Assembly (NCBI GenBank): GCA_004102645.1
Contig: CP034928.1
Coordinates: 124,001-188,000, forward strand
Length of the DNA stretch: 64,000 nt
From: Candidatus Bipolaricaulis sibiricus
Lineage (GTDB): Bacteria; Bipolaricaulota; Bipolaricaulia; Bipolaricaulales; Bipolaricaulaceae
Direction: 5' to 3'
Part shown: positions 16,047 through 23,567 of the stretch, piece after piece
Layout: each line of letters begins with the position of its first letter
Position numbering within the stretch: position 1 is the first letter of the stretch
Notes under the pieces: generated by a model
Database searches by the model: none
What the model was told of the DNA's origin: nothing
The model's input: the letters and a program-made list of their open reading frames with translations, nothing else
Made by a program: the position numbers and the translations under genes

Positions 16047-16934
16047 TCACACCCCCGTGGAAACCAGTCGCCCGGCTGAACGTTCGTCTGCTACCAGGGC
16101 AGCCACTGCCGGCTCGTCGGCGCCCATCGCCCACGCCAGAAGCTGTCCGAGGTAGAGCACAGGCAGGCTCGGCGCCCCTGCCGGCCGGCGCTCGTCGAGG
16201 TTGAACTGGCACAGAGGGCACGTCGTGACGACAACGTCGGCCCCGTTGCTTCGCGCCGAGCGGAGGATCCGCTCCACTCGGTGGCCGACGATATCCGTTC
16301 GCCCCACCGTGAGGTAGGCGCCGCAGCACTCCATGCGCTCCGGGAACGCCACCGGCGTTCCGCCGAGCGCCTCGACGACGCGTTCCATGACCTCCGGCCG
16401 GTCCGGGTCATCCACCGCGAACTCCCGTGGCCGCAGGAGCACGCACCCGTAGTAGGTCGCGACCTTCAGCCCGTCCAAGGTTCGCTTGACCCGGGCGGCC
16501 AGCTTCTCGTACCCCACCTCGTCCCGAAGCAGGGTCAGGAGGTGGACGACCTCGATCCCGCCGCGGAAGTCGTCCTCGGTGTCCATGAACGCGTTGATTC
16601 GCTGGAGACGCTCCGGCTCCTGGACGAACCGCGCCGAGCGGGTGAGCGTGCCGTAGCACATCGCGCACAGGGTGAGGACGCGCCTCTCGCCCATCCCCTG
16701 GACGCGGACGAGGTTCCGCACCGGCCCCACGTGGCGCATGAGGTCGTCCTGGGCGAGCGAGTACACCGTGCCGCAGCAGTTCCAGCGCGGGATCTCCGCG
16801 ATCTCGTACCCGAGGAGGGCAAGCGCGTGGAGCGTGCCCGCCTCGTCGGCCCGAGCCTGATCCTTCATCGCACAGCCAGGGAAGTACGCCAGCCGCGATG
16901 GGTGACGCGTGACGGGTAACGGGTTAGCTGGCAT
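16047..16934 (-). CDS. hdrB: HdrB-like CCG-domain subunit
   Basis: This is a subunit of about 295 residues with two cysteine-rich CCG domains: NCCGTVYSL (C53, C54) with LCAMCYG, and ECCGAYLTV with TTCPLCQFN. These bind the unusual noncubane [4Fe-4S] clusters of heterodisulfide reductase. The first 13 residues (MPANPLPVTRHPS) are translated from a GTGACGN repeat array, and the conserved protein starts at RLAYFPGCAMK. The start overlaps the end of an S23-family gene. Only one HdrB is present and it sits with fumarate reductase subunits, so it may serve fumarate reduction rather than a heterodisulfide. Confidence 0.85.
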   Translation of the reverse strand: MPANPLPVTRHPSRLAYFPGCAMKDQARADEAGTLHALALLGYEIAEIPRWNCCGTVYSLAQDDLMRHVGPVRNLVRVQGMGERRVLTLCAMCYGTLTRSARFVQEPERLQRINAFMDTEDDFRGGIEVVHLLTLLRDEVGYEKLAARVKRTLDGLKVATYYGCVLLRPREFAVDDPDRPEVMERVVEALGGTPVAFPERMECCGAYLTVGRTDIVGHRVERILRSARSNGADVVVTTCPLCQFNLDERRPAGAPSLPVLYLGQLLAWAMGADEPAVAALVADERSAGRLVSTGV

Positions 16935-17349
16935 GCACGCCTCCCGTGGTCACGGTCCCCGTTGCCGACCGGGGCCGCTTCAGGCTGCGGATGAGCCCGA
17001 GGAGCATTCGTCGTGTCCTCTCCATGGTCACTTCGACTTCCTTGTCTTGCACGTTGTGCAGATCCTTTGCCAGCAAGAGCTGCGTCTCCATCTCGGCGAG
17101 TGAACCCAGTGCATGGTACAGGAACTGGATGAACTCCTTGCGCGAACTGCCCGCCGCTCCCTCTGCGATGTTGCTCGGGACCGAGACGGCGGCGCGCCGG
17201 AGCTGCGCGGTCAGGCCGTAGGCCTCCTCTTGGGGAACGGTCGCGGACAGCCTGTACACCTCTCCGGCGAGGCGCATCGCCCCGTTCCCCACGTCCAGGT
17301 CCTTATGCGTTCGGGTTTCACTCATCACGCGTCACCCATCACTCGTCAC
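16895..17349. mobile_element. putative S23-gene element bounded by inverted 7-bp arrays (GTGACGN family)
   Basis: Left array 16895-16922, plus strand: GCGATGG, GTGACGC, GTGACGG, GTAACGG. Right array 17315-17349 on the minus strand: GTGACGA, GTGATGG, GTGACGC, GTGATGA, GTGAAAC. The two arms share a perfect 16-bp inverted repeat (16897-16912 with 17325-17340). They enclose exactly one gene, a four-helix-bundle protein of the 23S-intervening-sequence family. The unit lies between hdrC and hdrB and supplies the first codons of hdrB. Mobility is inference. Confidence 0.6.
16924..17325 (-). CDS. four-helix-bundle protein, S23 / 23S rRNA intervening-sequence family (copy 1)
   Basis: This 133-residue helical protein has the family signature YGLTAQLRRAAVSVPSNIAE followed by GSSRKEFIQFLYHALGSLAE and a C-terminal helix RRMLLGLIRSLKRP. 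The family is found in intervening sequences inside 23S rRNA genes, as Avd-like accessory proteins of diversity-generating retroelements, and as stray genes of unknown role. The ATG at 17325 lies within the right repeat array, and the stop overlaps the hdrB start. It has no evident link with redox chemistry and looks like a passenger in the operon. Confidence 0.85.
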   Translation of the reverse strand: MSETRTHKDLDVGNGAMRLAGEVYRLSATVPQEEAYGLTAQLRRAAVSVPSNIAEGAAGSSRKEFIQFLYHALGSLAEMETQLLLAKDLHNVQDKEVEVTMERTRRMLLGLIRSLKRPRSATGTVTTGGVHAS

Positions 17350-17355
17350 CGCGTT

Positions 17356-17751
17356 TCACGGTGTGAGCTTCCTGAATGCCCCCACGAGGGCGATCTGGGG
17401 GCAGGGTCGGTCCGGCCGCACCGGCGCCGGCGAGATCCCCTTCCGCAGGGCCAGGATCCGCAGCGCCTCCATCGTCTTCGCGATGTCCACGCCCTTTGGG
17501 CACCGCACCCCGCACGCCAGGCACGACGCGCAGACCCACGGGGCGGAGAGCGTGAGCGCCGACTCGTCGCCGAGCTGGACGAGGCGCAACACCTGGTTCG
17601 GGAGGGCGTCCATGTAGTCCGCGAACGGGCACCCCGCGGAGCACTTCCCGCACTGGTAGCAGGCGTACGGGTTCTCACCCGACAGTTCCTCCACCCGGCG
17701 GGCGAACGGCGCGTCGAGCCGATCTCGGGACAGGTCTAGTTCGCTAGCCAT
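17356..17751 (-). CDS. hdrC: HdrC-like iron-sulfur subunit
   Basis: This 131-residue protein has two [4Fe-4S] motifs in a helical ferredoxin fold, CYQCGKCSAGCP at 31-42 and CASCLACGVRCP at 74-85. Length and layout match HdrC, the link between HdrA and HdrB. It starts at ATG 17751, overlapping the end of the maturation protease gene by 16 bp. An S23 element separates it from hdrB, although hdrC and hdrB are normally adjacent. That supports the idea that the S23 unit was inserted later. Confidence 0.88.
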   Translation of the reverse strand: MASELDLSRDRLDAPFARRVEELSGENPYACYQCGKCSAGCPFADYMDALPNQVLRLVQLGDESALTLSAPWVCASCLACGVRCPKGVDIAKTMEALRILALRKGISPAPVRPDRPCPQIALVGAFRKLTP

Positions 17752-18200
17752 CGGTTCACCTCCGCCACCGCCGCGGGCACGGCCCGGGCTACCTGCGGCG
17801 AGAGCCCCCGCCGGAACGGGAGCACAGCCTCCACGCCGATCGCGACGGCCCATGTCTCGGGAACGGCAAGCCCGGCCATCTCCAGCGCCCCAAGTGCCTG
17901 AGCCAGGCCCATCCCGTGGACCCAGGAACCGTGGTCCGTGATCCGTGGTCCGTGGTCCGTGAACAGGGGGAGCAGGGCCACCTCGCCCACCGGAAGCGCC
18001 GGGCAGGCGTCGACGACGAGTGCCCGCTCGAACCCGACGAGGGCCTGGGCGAGGGGGAGCCCACCACGGATCGCCTCCCACACCTCGACCCCCGGCTGCG
18101 GGCCCAGGGCCTGGACCACCGCCGGCCCCACGCCATCGTCGGCCCGGTCCGGGTTCCCCAGCGCCACGATCACCGTCCTAGCGGGAGATCCGGCGATCAA
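17736..18200 (-). CDS. hydrogenase maturation protease, interrupted by an in-frame repeat array
   Basis: The product (HycI/FrhD type, about 154 residues) should clip the C-terminal tail of the NiFe large subunit after nickel insertion. It shows VIVALGNPDRADDGVGPAV (nickel-binding acidic residue), VVDACPALP (second ligand) and WVHGMGLAQAL (histidine region). Residues about 80-91 (TDHGPRITDHGS) are translated from a TCCGTGR heptad array, apparently inserted in the loop just before the histidine motif without breaking the frame. The start at 18200 overlaps the end of the large-subunit gene; GTG at 18173, just after that stop, is an alternative. Confidence 0.82.
   Translation of the reverse strand: MIAGSPARTVIVALGNPDRADDGVGPAVVQALGPQPGVEVWEAIRGGLPLAQALVGFERALVVDACPALPVGEVALLPLFTDHGPRITDHGSWVHGMGLAQALGALEMAGLAVPETWAVAIGVEAVLPFRRGLSPQVARAVPAAVAEVNRWLAN
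17928..17962 (+). repeat. heptad array inside the maturation protease gene
   Basis: Five 7-bp units in register (ACCGTGG, TCCGTGA, TCCGTGG, TCCGTGG, TCCGTGA) lie within the coding sequence and are read in frame as a TDHGPRITDHGS-like peptide. It is the clearest intragenic copy of this repeat family in the window. Confidence 0.85.
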
Positions 18201-19629
18201 GGTTCCCCTCCGTGTCGTAGATCTCCACCACGAGCGGCATCTCGCCCGGCAGGAAGTGGGTCGCGCACGCCAAGCACGGGTCGTAGGCGCGGAACGCCAT
18301 CTCGATCCGGTTGAGGAGCACCTCGTCGAGGGTTCCCGCCCGCACCACGTCCTCGGCCATCTGCTTCACCGACAGCCCGATCCCCGCCGCGTTGTGGGTG
18401 GTGGCGACGATGAGGTCGAGGTCCTGGACGAGCCCCTGCGCATCGAGGACGTAGCGGTGGAACAGGGTCCCCCGCGCCGCCTCCACCACGCCCACGCCCT
18501 CTCCCGGCGTCCCGAGCTTCCCGCGGACCTCGGTCCCGGTGAGGCCCTTCTCCGCCGCGAGGGCGGCCGCGGCCTCCGCCGCCTGGACCATCTCCACGAG
18601 CCGCGCCCAGTGGTAGGCGAACGTGGCGTGGACCGGCTTCTCCCCGAAGAAGTCGAGGAACCGCTCGTACTCCTCCTGGGCAAGCGGCGTCGCCATCCGT
18701 TCGGCGACGTTCAGGCGCGCCAGGGGCCCCACCCGGTACACCCCGGACGCCGGCCCGGCCGCGAACCCGGTCCACCCGAGCTCCTTCAGGTACGGGAACT
18801 TCACGTAGGTCCACGGTTCGACCCGCTCGGCGATCTTCGCCAGCGCTCCCGCCCCATCGAGACGGAACAGCTCCGTTCCATCGGAAGACACGGCCCGCAC
18901 CTCGCCGCGGCAGAAGTGGGGCGCGGTGTTCCCGTCCACGAGCCCCATGTAGTGCGTGGGAAGCTGGGCGTGGGGCGAGGAGAGGAGCCCCTGGTACCCC
19001 GGGTCGGGGAGGACCTCCTCGTGGAAGAAGGTCACGAACGCCTTGGCGAGCGCGACCATCGCCTCGGTGTGGCCGGCGATCTCCTTCCCCTCGTCCGCGG
19101 TGAGGGGTCGGGCCACGCCGCCGGGGAGGGCGAACACGGGGTGGATCGCCCGGCCGCCGATGATCTCGAGCACCCGCTGCGCGCGCGCCCGCACCGTCAC
19201 GATCTCCCGGCCGAGCTCCGGGTAGGCCTGGAGGACGCCCAGGACGTTCCGGCTCGCCTTCGGCGTGTCCGCCGGGAGCAACAGGTCCGGCCCGCCGAGG
19301 AACACGAGGTGCAGCAGGTGGTCAGCGAAGATGTAGCAGTTGTAGAAGAGCTCGCGCTGGATCCACGCGGTCGGCGGGACCTCGGCCCCGTACGCCGCGT
19401 CGAGGGCCCGCGCTGACGCGAGGTGATGGGCCTCCGGGCACACCCCGCAGATCCGCTCCGTGATCTGGGGCATCTCCTCTCCCCGTCGGCCGCGGCAGAA
19501 CGCCTCGAACCCCCGCAGCTCGGGGACCTGGAGGGCGGCGCCCTTGAGCCCGCCCCCCTCGTCGAGGTAGAGGAGGATCTTCCCGTGCCCCTCGAGCCGC
19601 GTGATGGGATCGATCACGATCTTCTTCAT
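18178..19629 (-). CDS. mvhA: [NiFe]-hydrogenase large subunit, MvhA type (group 3)
   Basis: This 483-residue catalytic subunit oxidises or evolves H2. The nickel ligands are seen in RICGVC (C61, C64) and DPCLACATH (C452, C455, ending at H458). A 25-residue tail after the histidine is the expected substrate of the protease encoded next to it. No signal peptide is present, so the enzyme is cytosolic. Length and neighbours (MvhG, MvhD, HdrA) point to the group 3c hydrogenase that docks on HdrA for flavin-based electron bifurcation. Confidence 0.93.
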   Translation of the reverse strand: MKKIVIDPITRLEGHGKILLYLDEGGGLKGAALQVPELRGFEAFCRGRRGEEMPQITERICGVCPEAHHLASARALDAAYGAEVPPTAWIQRELFYNCYIFADHLLHLVFLGGPDLLLPADTPKASRNVLGVLQAYPELGREIVTVRARAQRVLEIIGGRAIHPVFALPGGVARPLTADEGKEIAGHTEAMVALAKAFVTFFHEEVLPDPGYQGLLSSPHAQLPTHYMGLVDGNTAPHFCRGEVRAVSSDGTELFRLDGAGALAKIAERVEPWTYVKFPYLKELGWTGFAAGPASGVYRVGPLARLNVAERMATPLAQEEYERFLDFFGEKPVHATFAYHWARLVEMVQAAEAAAALAAEKGLTGTEVRGKLGTPGEGVGVVEAARGTLFHRYVLDAQGLVQDLDLIVATTHNAAGIGLSVKQMAEDVVRAGTLDEVLLNRIEMAFRAYDPCLACATHFLPGEMPLVVEIYDTEGNLDRRISR

Positions 19630-20639
19630 CCATTACCCCCTTTGCGCCGGACGTAGGTCGGCAGGGAGTACTTGTAGAACGTGCCCAGGGGGTCGACGAG
19701 GGCGTCGAGGAGCTTGTCCTCCGCCGCGAACGCCCCCGGTCCCTCCTCCCCCGCCCGGGCGAGGGACCCGAGCGCCGAGATCATCGCCAGCCCGGGATCA
19801 CCCGCGTTCGGGGTCGGGCCGACGCAGCCCGTGCACGGCATCCCCGCCTTCGGGCACGCCGCCCCGCACCCGCCACGGGTCACCGGGCCCAGGCAGATCA
19901 TCCCCTGGTCGAGGAGGCACACCTCCGGGTCGGGGAGGGCTTCGTGGGGGCGGACGACCTTCGTGAGCCTGCGCTCCTCGCGCGTGCGCGGGCACTCCTC
20001 GCACAGGGCCTTGTCGTGGGCGAACACGTGGCCCGGGTGGGGGAGGTCCCCGGAGAGGAGGGCCGCGAAGAAGGGACCGATGAGGGACGGCATCGGTGGG
20101 CAGCCGGGGACGACGTAGTCCACGGCGATCTCGTCCGCGAGGGCCTTCGCCTCGGGGAGGAGCTCCGGGGGCGCGTCCTCCGCCTCCCCCCCCGGCGGGG
20201 GGGCCGGGCGGAACCCGTTTCTGGCCACGCGGCGGAGGAGCTGGTCCCGGGGCGAGAGATTGGCGAGGCCAGGCACGCCGCCCTGGTAGGCACAGGCCCC
20301 GAACGCGACCACGAGCTGCGACTTCTCCCGGAGGAGGTGCACCATCTCCACGTTCTCCTCCGTGCGCAGCGTCCCGTTGACGAGCGTGGCGGCGATCGAC
20401 CGTGGGGGGAACGCCTCCACCTCCGAGCGCTTCGTGTCCACGAGCGCGGGCCAGAACGCGATCTCGACCTGCGCGAGGACGTCGAGGAGCGCCGGCCCGA
20501 GCTCGAGGAACGACACGTCGCACCCCCCGCAGCCCCCCGTCCAGTACACCGCGATCTTGGGCCGTGATCCGCGATCCGTGGTCCGTGGTCCGTATCCCGT
20601 GGACTTCGGCAGCCCCGTGTTCGGCCGACTAGCGCTCAT
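19626..20639 (-). CDS. mvhG: [NiFe]-hydrogenase small subunit, MvhG type
   Basis: This 337-residue iron-sulfur subunit begins its conserved part at KIAVYWTGGCGGCDVSF, with proximal-cluster cysteines in GGCGGCD, FGACAYQGG and GGCGAACP and further ones in MPCTGCVG. There is no Tat signal, as expected for a cytosolic group 3 enzyme. The first roughly 27 residues include GYGPRTTDRGSRP, translated from a six-unit heptad array. The gene overlaps mvhA by 4 bp and starts within 11 bp of the end of an S23 gene. It transfers electrons from the NiFe site to MvhD. Confidence 0.9.
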   Translation of the reverse strand: MSASRPNTGLPKSTGYGPRTTDRGSRPKIAVYWTGGCGGCDVSFLELGPALLDVLAQVEIAFWPALVDTKRSEVEAFPPRSIAATLVNGTLRTEENVEMVHLLREKSQLVVAFGACAYQGGVPGLANLSPRDQLLRRVARNGFRPAPPPGGEAEDAPPELLPEAKALADEIAVDYVVPGCPPMPSLIGPFFAALLSGDLPHPGHVFAHDKALCEECPRTREERRLTKVVRPHEALPDPEVCLLDQGMICLGPVTRGGCGAACPKAGMPCTGCVGPTPNAGDPGLAMISALGSLARAGEEGPGAFAAEDKLLDALVDPLGTFYKYSLPTYVRRKGGNG

Positions 20640-21096
20640 CCTTGGGCTCCTTCTTCAGATGTCGAATCAGGCCGTAGATCACCATTCTCACCCGCTCCAC
20701 GTCGGCCGTGATGCCGCTTTCTCCCATCCACCCAAGCTTCTCTGCGAGCACGAGTTGAGTGTCCAACTCAGCCAGCGAGCCGAGCGCGTGGTGAAGGAAC
20801 TGAGCGAACTCCTTCCGCGACGCTCGCGCTGCCCCTTCGGCGATGTTGCTGGGGACCGACACGGCGGCCCTCCGCATCTGAGCCGTGAGGCCGTAGCGTT
20901 CCTGGTCGGGAAGAGCCTCCGTCACCTTGTACACCTTCTGGGCGAGGAGCACTCCCTCCTTCCACGCGTCCAGATCCCGATGGGTTCTAGGCGTCAACGC
21001 GGATCCCCCTCTGCCGCTCCGCAACCACCGACTCACGGTGTTCGGACGACGGACCCCGGTTGACGGACAACGGATCACGCTCCACGGACAACGGGC
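20561..21096. mobile_element. putative S23-gene element bounded by inverted 7-bp arrays (TCCGTGR family)
   Basis: Left array 20561-20602, plus strand, six units in register: GCCGTGA, TCCGCGA, TCCGTGG, TCCGTGG, TCCGTAT, CCCGTGG. Right array 21034-21096 has nine units in register and opposite orientation: CACGGTG, TTCGGAC, GACGGAC, CCCGGTT, GACGGAC, AACGGAT, CACGCTC, CACGGAC, AACGGGC. They enclose a second S23-family gene. The left array is read as part of the MvhG N-terminus and the right array as the C-terminal tail of MvhD. The architecture equals that of 16895-17349 with a different heptad. Confidence 0.6.
20629..20997 (-). CDS. four-helix-bundle protein, S23 family (copy 2)
   Basis: This protein of about 122 residues clearly resembles copy 1: THRDLDAW at the start, YGLTAQMRRAAVSVPSNIAE, ASRKEFAQFLHHALGSLAEL and a closing GLIRHLKKE helix. 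TTG at 20997 is chosen because the family's conserved start (TPRTHRDLD) follows it and an AGAGGGGG stretch precedes it; GTG at 21036 is an alternative inside the repeat array. It overlaps the end of mvhD and ends at the start of mvhG. Like copy 1 it separates genes that are normally adjacent. Confidence 0.83.
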   Translation of the reverse strand: MTPRTHRDLDAWKEGVLLAQKVYKVTEALPDQERYGLTAQMRRAAVSVPSNIAEGAARASRKEFAQFLHHALGSLAELDTQLVLAEKLGWMGESGITADVERVRMVIYGLIRHLKKEPKDER

Positions 21097-21490
21097 CGAG
21101 CTTCTTCAGCTCCGTCACGAACTCCCTCATCACCCGGGCGAACTTCGCCCCCTCGGTCGCCGACACCCACTCCAGCCTCACCCGCTCCGGCTCGATCCCG
21201 ATCTCCGCGAGGAGCTTCTTCAGGAGGTAGATCCGCCGCCGGGTCTTGTAGTTCCCGGACACGTAGTGGCAGTCCCCGGGGTGGCAGCCGCCGATGAGGA
21301 CGCCGTCGGCCCCCGAGCGGAACGCCTCCATCACCCACTCCGGCTCGACCCGTCCCGAGCAGTTGACCCGGATCGCGACCGCGTTGGAGGGGTAGGCGAT
21401 CCGGCTCGTCCCGGCGAGGTCCGCCCCCGCCCCGGCGCACCACCGGCACAGGAACGCCACGACCCGCGGTTCGAACGGCACCTCAGCCAT
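20987..21490 (-). CDS. mvhD: MvhD, iron-sulfur adaptor between hydrogenase and HdrA
   Basis: This 167-residue protein has the MvhD cysteine pattern: FLCRWCAGAGAD, RVNCSGRVEP, GGCHPGDCHY. It carries a [2Fe-2S] cluster and passes electrons from MvhG to the HdrA flavin. The core ends near FVTELKKLG (about residue 130). The remaining residues (SVERDPLSVNRGPSSEHR and on) are translated from a nine-unit heptad array and look like an acquired tail. The start overlaps the end of hdrA by 8 bp. Confidence 0.9.
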   Translation of the reverse strand: MAEVPFEPRVVAFLCRWCAGAGADLAGTSRIAYPSNAVAIRVNCSGRVEPEWVMEAFRSGADGVLIGGCHPGDCHYVSGNYKTRRRIYLLKKLLAEIGIEPERVRLEWVSATEGAKFARVMREFVTELKKLGPLSVERDPLSVNRGPSSEHRESVVAERQRGIRVDA

Positions 21491-23564
21491 GGCCCACCTC
21501 GAGGGGCTCGCCGGCGAGGGCGGCCCGGATCATCCGCTTGACCTGCTCGTCGGTCTGGTTCCTCATCCGCATCGCCCCCGACGGGCAGGCGGCGACGCAC
21601 GTCCCGCACCCCTCGCAGAGGAGCTCGTTCACGTGCGCCACGTCGCCGGGGGTGATCGCGCCGTACGGGCACTGCGGCACGCACACCGCGCACCCCGAGC
21701 AGAGGTCCTCGTCCACCTCCGCCACCTCCGGGGAGTGGGTGAGGGTCGGCGCGGCGAGGATCGCGATCGCCTTCGCCGCCGCGCCGGAGCCCTGGGCCAC
21801 CGCCTCCGGGATGTCCTTCGGGCCGTGGGCGGCGCCGGCGAGGAAGATCCCCCCCGTGAGGGCCTCCAGCGGGCGGAGCTTGGGGTGGGCCTCCTTGAGG
21901 AATCCCTCCCCGCCGCACGCGATGTGGAGCTTGCGGGCCAGTTCCTCCGTTCCCGCCGAGGGAACCATCGCCTGGGCGAGGACCACGAGGTCCGCCGCGA
22001 CCTCGATCCGCTTTCCGGTGAGCGTGTCCACGCCCCACACCACGACCTTGTCCCCGTCCCGGAACACCTTGGCCACCTTGCCCCGCAGGTAGAGGATCCG
22101 TTCGTCCTCCATCGCCCGCACGACGAACTCCTCGTACTCCTTCCCTCCCGCGCGGATGTCGATGTAGAACACATACGCCGTTCCATCGTGCACGTTGTGG
22201 CGGTACAGGAGCGCGTGCTTGGCGGTGTACATGCAGCAGATCTTCGAGCAGTACGACTTGTGGAGCTCGGGGTCGCGCGACCCGGAGCACTGGATGAACA
22301 CGACCTCCTTCGGGACCTTCCCGTCCGAGGGGCGGCGCACCTCGCCCCGCGTTGGCCCGCCCGCGGACAGGATCCGCTCGAACTCCAGGCCGTCGATCAC
22401 ATCGGGCACGGTCCCGTGGCCGTACTCCGCCATCGCCTCCTTCCCGTAGAGGTCGTACCCGGTGGCGACGACGATCGCCGCCACGTCCTCCTCAATCCGC
22501 TCCTCGGCCATGTCGTAGTCGATCGCCCCGACCGTGCACACCTTCGCGCACTCGCTGCAGCGGAGCGGGTTGAGGCCCAGGCAGTTCGCCTCGTCGAGGG
22601 TGTACGAGGACGGAACGGCCTGGGGGAACGGGATGTAGATCGCCGCCCGCTGGGAGAGCCCGCGGTCGAACTCGCTCGGGACGCGAATCGGACAGACCTT
22701 GGCGCAGTCCCCGCACAGGTTGCACTTGTCCGGGTCGACGTACGTCGGCCTCTTGCGGATCACCACGTGGTAGTTCCCGAGGAACCCCGTGACCGAATCG
22801 ACCTCGGAGTAGGTGAGGAGGCGGATCCGCGGGTGGCGGGAGACCTCGACCATCTTCGGGGTGAGGATGCACTGCGAGCAGTCGAGGGTGGGGAACGTCT
22901 CCGACAGCTGGGCCATCCGCCCCCCGATCGACGGGGAGCGCTCGACGAGGAGGACCTCGTACCCGGCGTCTGCGATATCCAGCGCGGCCTGAATCCCGCT
23001 GATCCCCCCGCCGATGACGAGGCACTTGGCGGCGTGGCCGACCTCGACCGGCTCGAGGGGGTGGTTCCCCTTCACCTTCTCCACCATCGCCCGGGTGATG
23101 CGGATCGCCTTGTCCGTGGTCTCCGGGCCATCGTGGACCCACGAGCACCACTCGCGGATGTTCGCGATCTCGAGGAGGTAGGGGTTGAGTCCCGCCTCCT
23201 CCGCGGCGTTGCGGAACGTGGTCTCGTGCATCGAGGGCGAGCACGCGGCGACGACGACCCCGGTGAGCCGGTGTTCCTTGATCGCCTTCTTGATCACGTC
23301 CTGGCCGGGGTCCGAGCACATGTACTCGTGACGGGCGGCGTAGGCGACGCCGGGGTGGCGGGACAGGGCGTCCACGACCCGCGGGACGTCGACCGTGGTC
23401 GCGATGTTCTTCCCGCAGTGGCAGACGAACACGCCGATCCGCGGACCGCGACCCGTAGACCGGAGTCGGTGGTCCGTGGTCCGTGGTCCGGGATTCGAAG
23501 CAGCGAACGGTGCTCGGCTTACGGAAGACGGATCACGGTTTGCGGGCAACGGATCACGGTTCAC
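21483..23564 (-). CDS. hdrA: HdrA, flavin-based electron-bifurcating subunit
   Basis: This is a FAD protein of about 650 conserved residues plus an N-terminal stretch made of repeats. The family core begins RIGVFVCHCGKN near residue 42. Then come the FAD site CLVIGGGISGIQAALDIADA, CNLCGDCAKVCP, CSECAKVCTVGAID, the thioredoxin-reductase-like half with ECA-type cysteines CSGSRD and SYCSKICC, and a C-terminal pair CSGCAVCVPQCP and CEGCGTCVAACP. It takes electrons from MvhADG and splits them between ferredoxin and HdrBC. The GTG at 23564 lies inside a repeat array and overlaps the korC stop. GTG at 23432 would give a start just before VCHCG. Confidence 0.92.
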   Translation of the reverse strand: MNRDPLPANRDPSSVSRAPFAASNPGPRTTDHRLRSTGRGPRIGVFVCHCGKNIATTVDVPRVVDALSRHPGVAYAARHEYMCSDPGQDVIKKAIKEHRLTGVVVAACSPSMHETTFRNAAEEAGLNPYLLEIANIREWCSWVHDGPETTDKAIRITRAMVEKVKGNHPLEPVEVGHAAKCLVIGGGISGIQAALDIADAGYEVLLVERSPSIGGRMAQLSETFPTLDCSQCILTPKMVEVSRHPRIRLLTYSEVDSVTGFLGNYHVVIRKRPTYVDPDKCNLCGDCAKVCPIRVPSEFDRGLSQRAAIYIPFPQAVPSSYTLDEANCLGLNPLRCSECAKVCTVGAIDYDMAEERIEEDVAAIVVATGYDLYGKEAMAEYGHGTVPDVIDGLEFERILSAGGPTRGEVRRPSDGKVPKEVVFIQCSGSRDPELHKSYCSKICCMYTAKHALLYRHNVHDGTAYVFYIDIRAGGKEYEEFVVRAMEDERILYLRGKVAKVFRDGDKVVVWGVDTLTGKRIEVAADLVVLAQAMVPSAGTEELARKLHIACGGEGFLKEAHPKLRPLEALTGGIFLAGAAHGPKDIPEAVAQGSGAAAKAIAILAAPTLTHSPEVAEVDEDLCSGCAVCVPQCPYGAITPGDVAHVNELLCEGCGTCVAACPSGAMRMRNQTDEQVKRMIRAALAGEPLEVGHG

Positions 23565-23567
23565 GGT
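23466..23567. repeat. inverted pair of heptad arrays without an enclosed gene
   Basis: Left arm 23466-23493: TCGGTGG, TCCGTGG, TCCGTGG, TCCGGGA. Right arm 23519-23567, opposite orientation, seven units in register: TTACGGA, AGACGGA, TCACGGT, TTGCGGG, CAACGGA, TCACGGT, TCACGGT. Only 25 bp separate them. The pair covers the first 33 or so codons of hdrA and the last codons of korC. Confidence 0.85.

Noticed and set aside
20561-23567. Heptad arrays considered as CRISPR-like arrays
   Set aside because: The units are only 7 bp, contiguous and degenerate, with no spacers, no long repeats and no cas genes.
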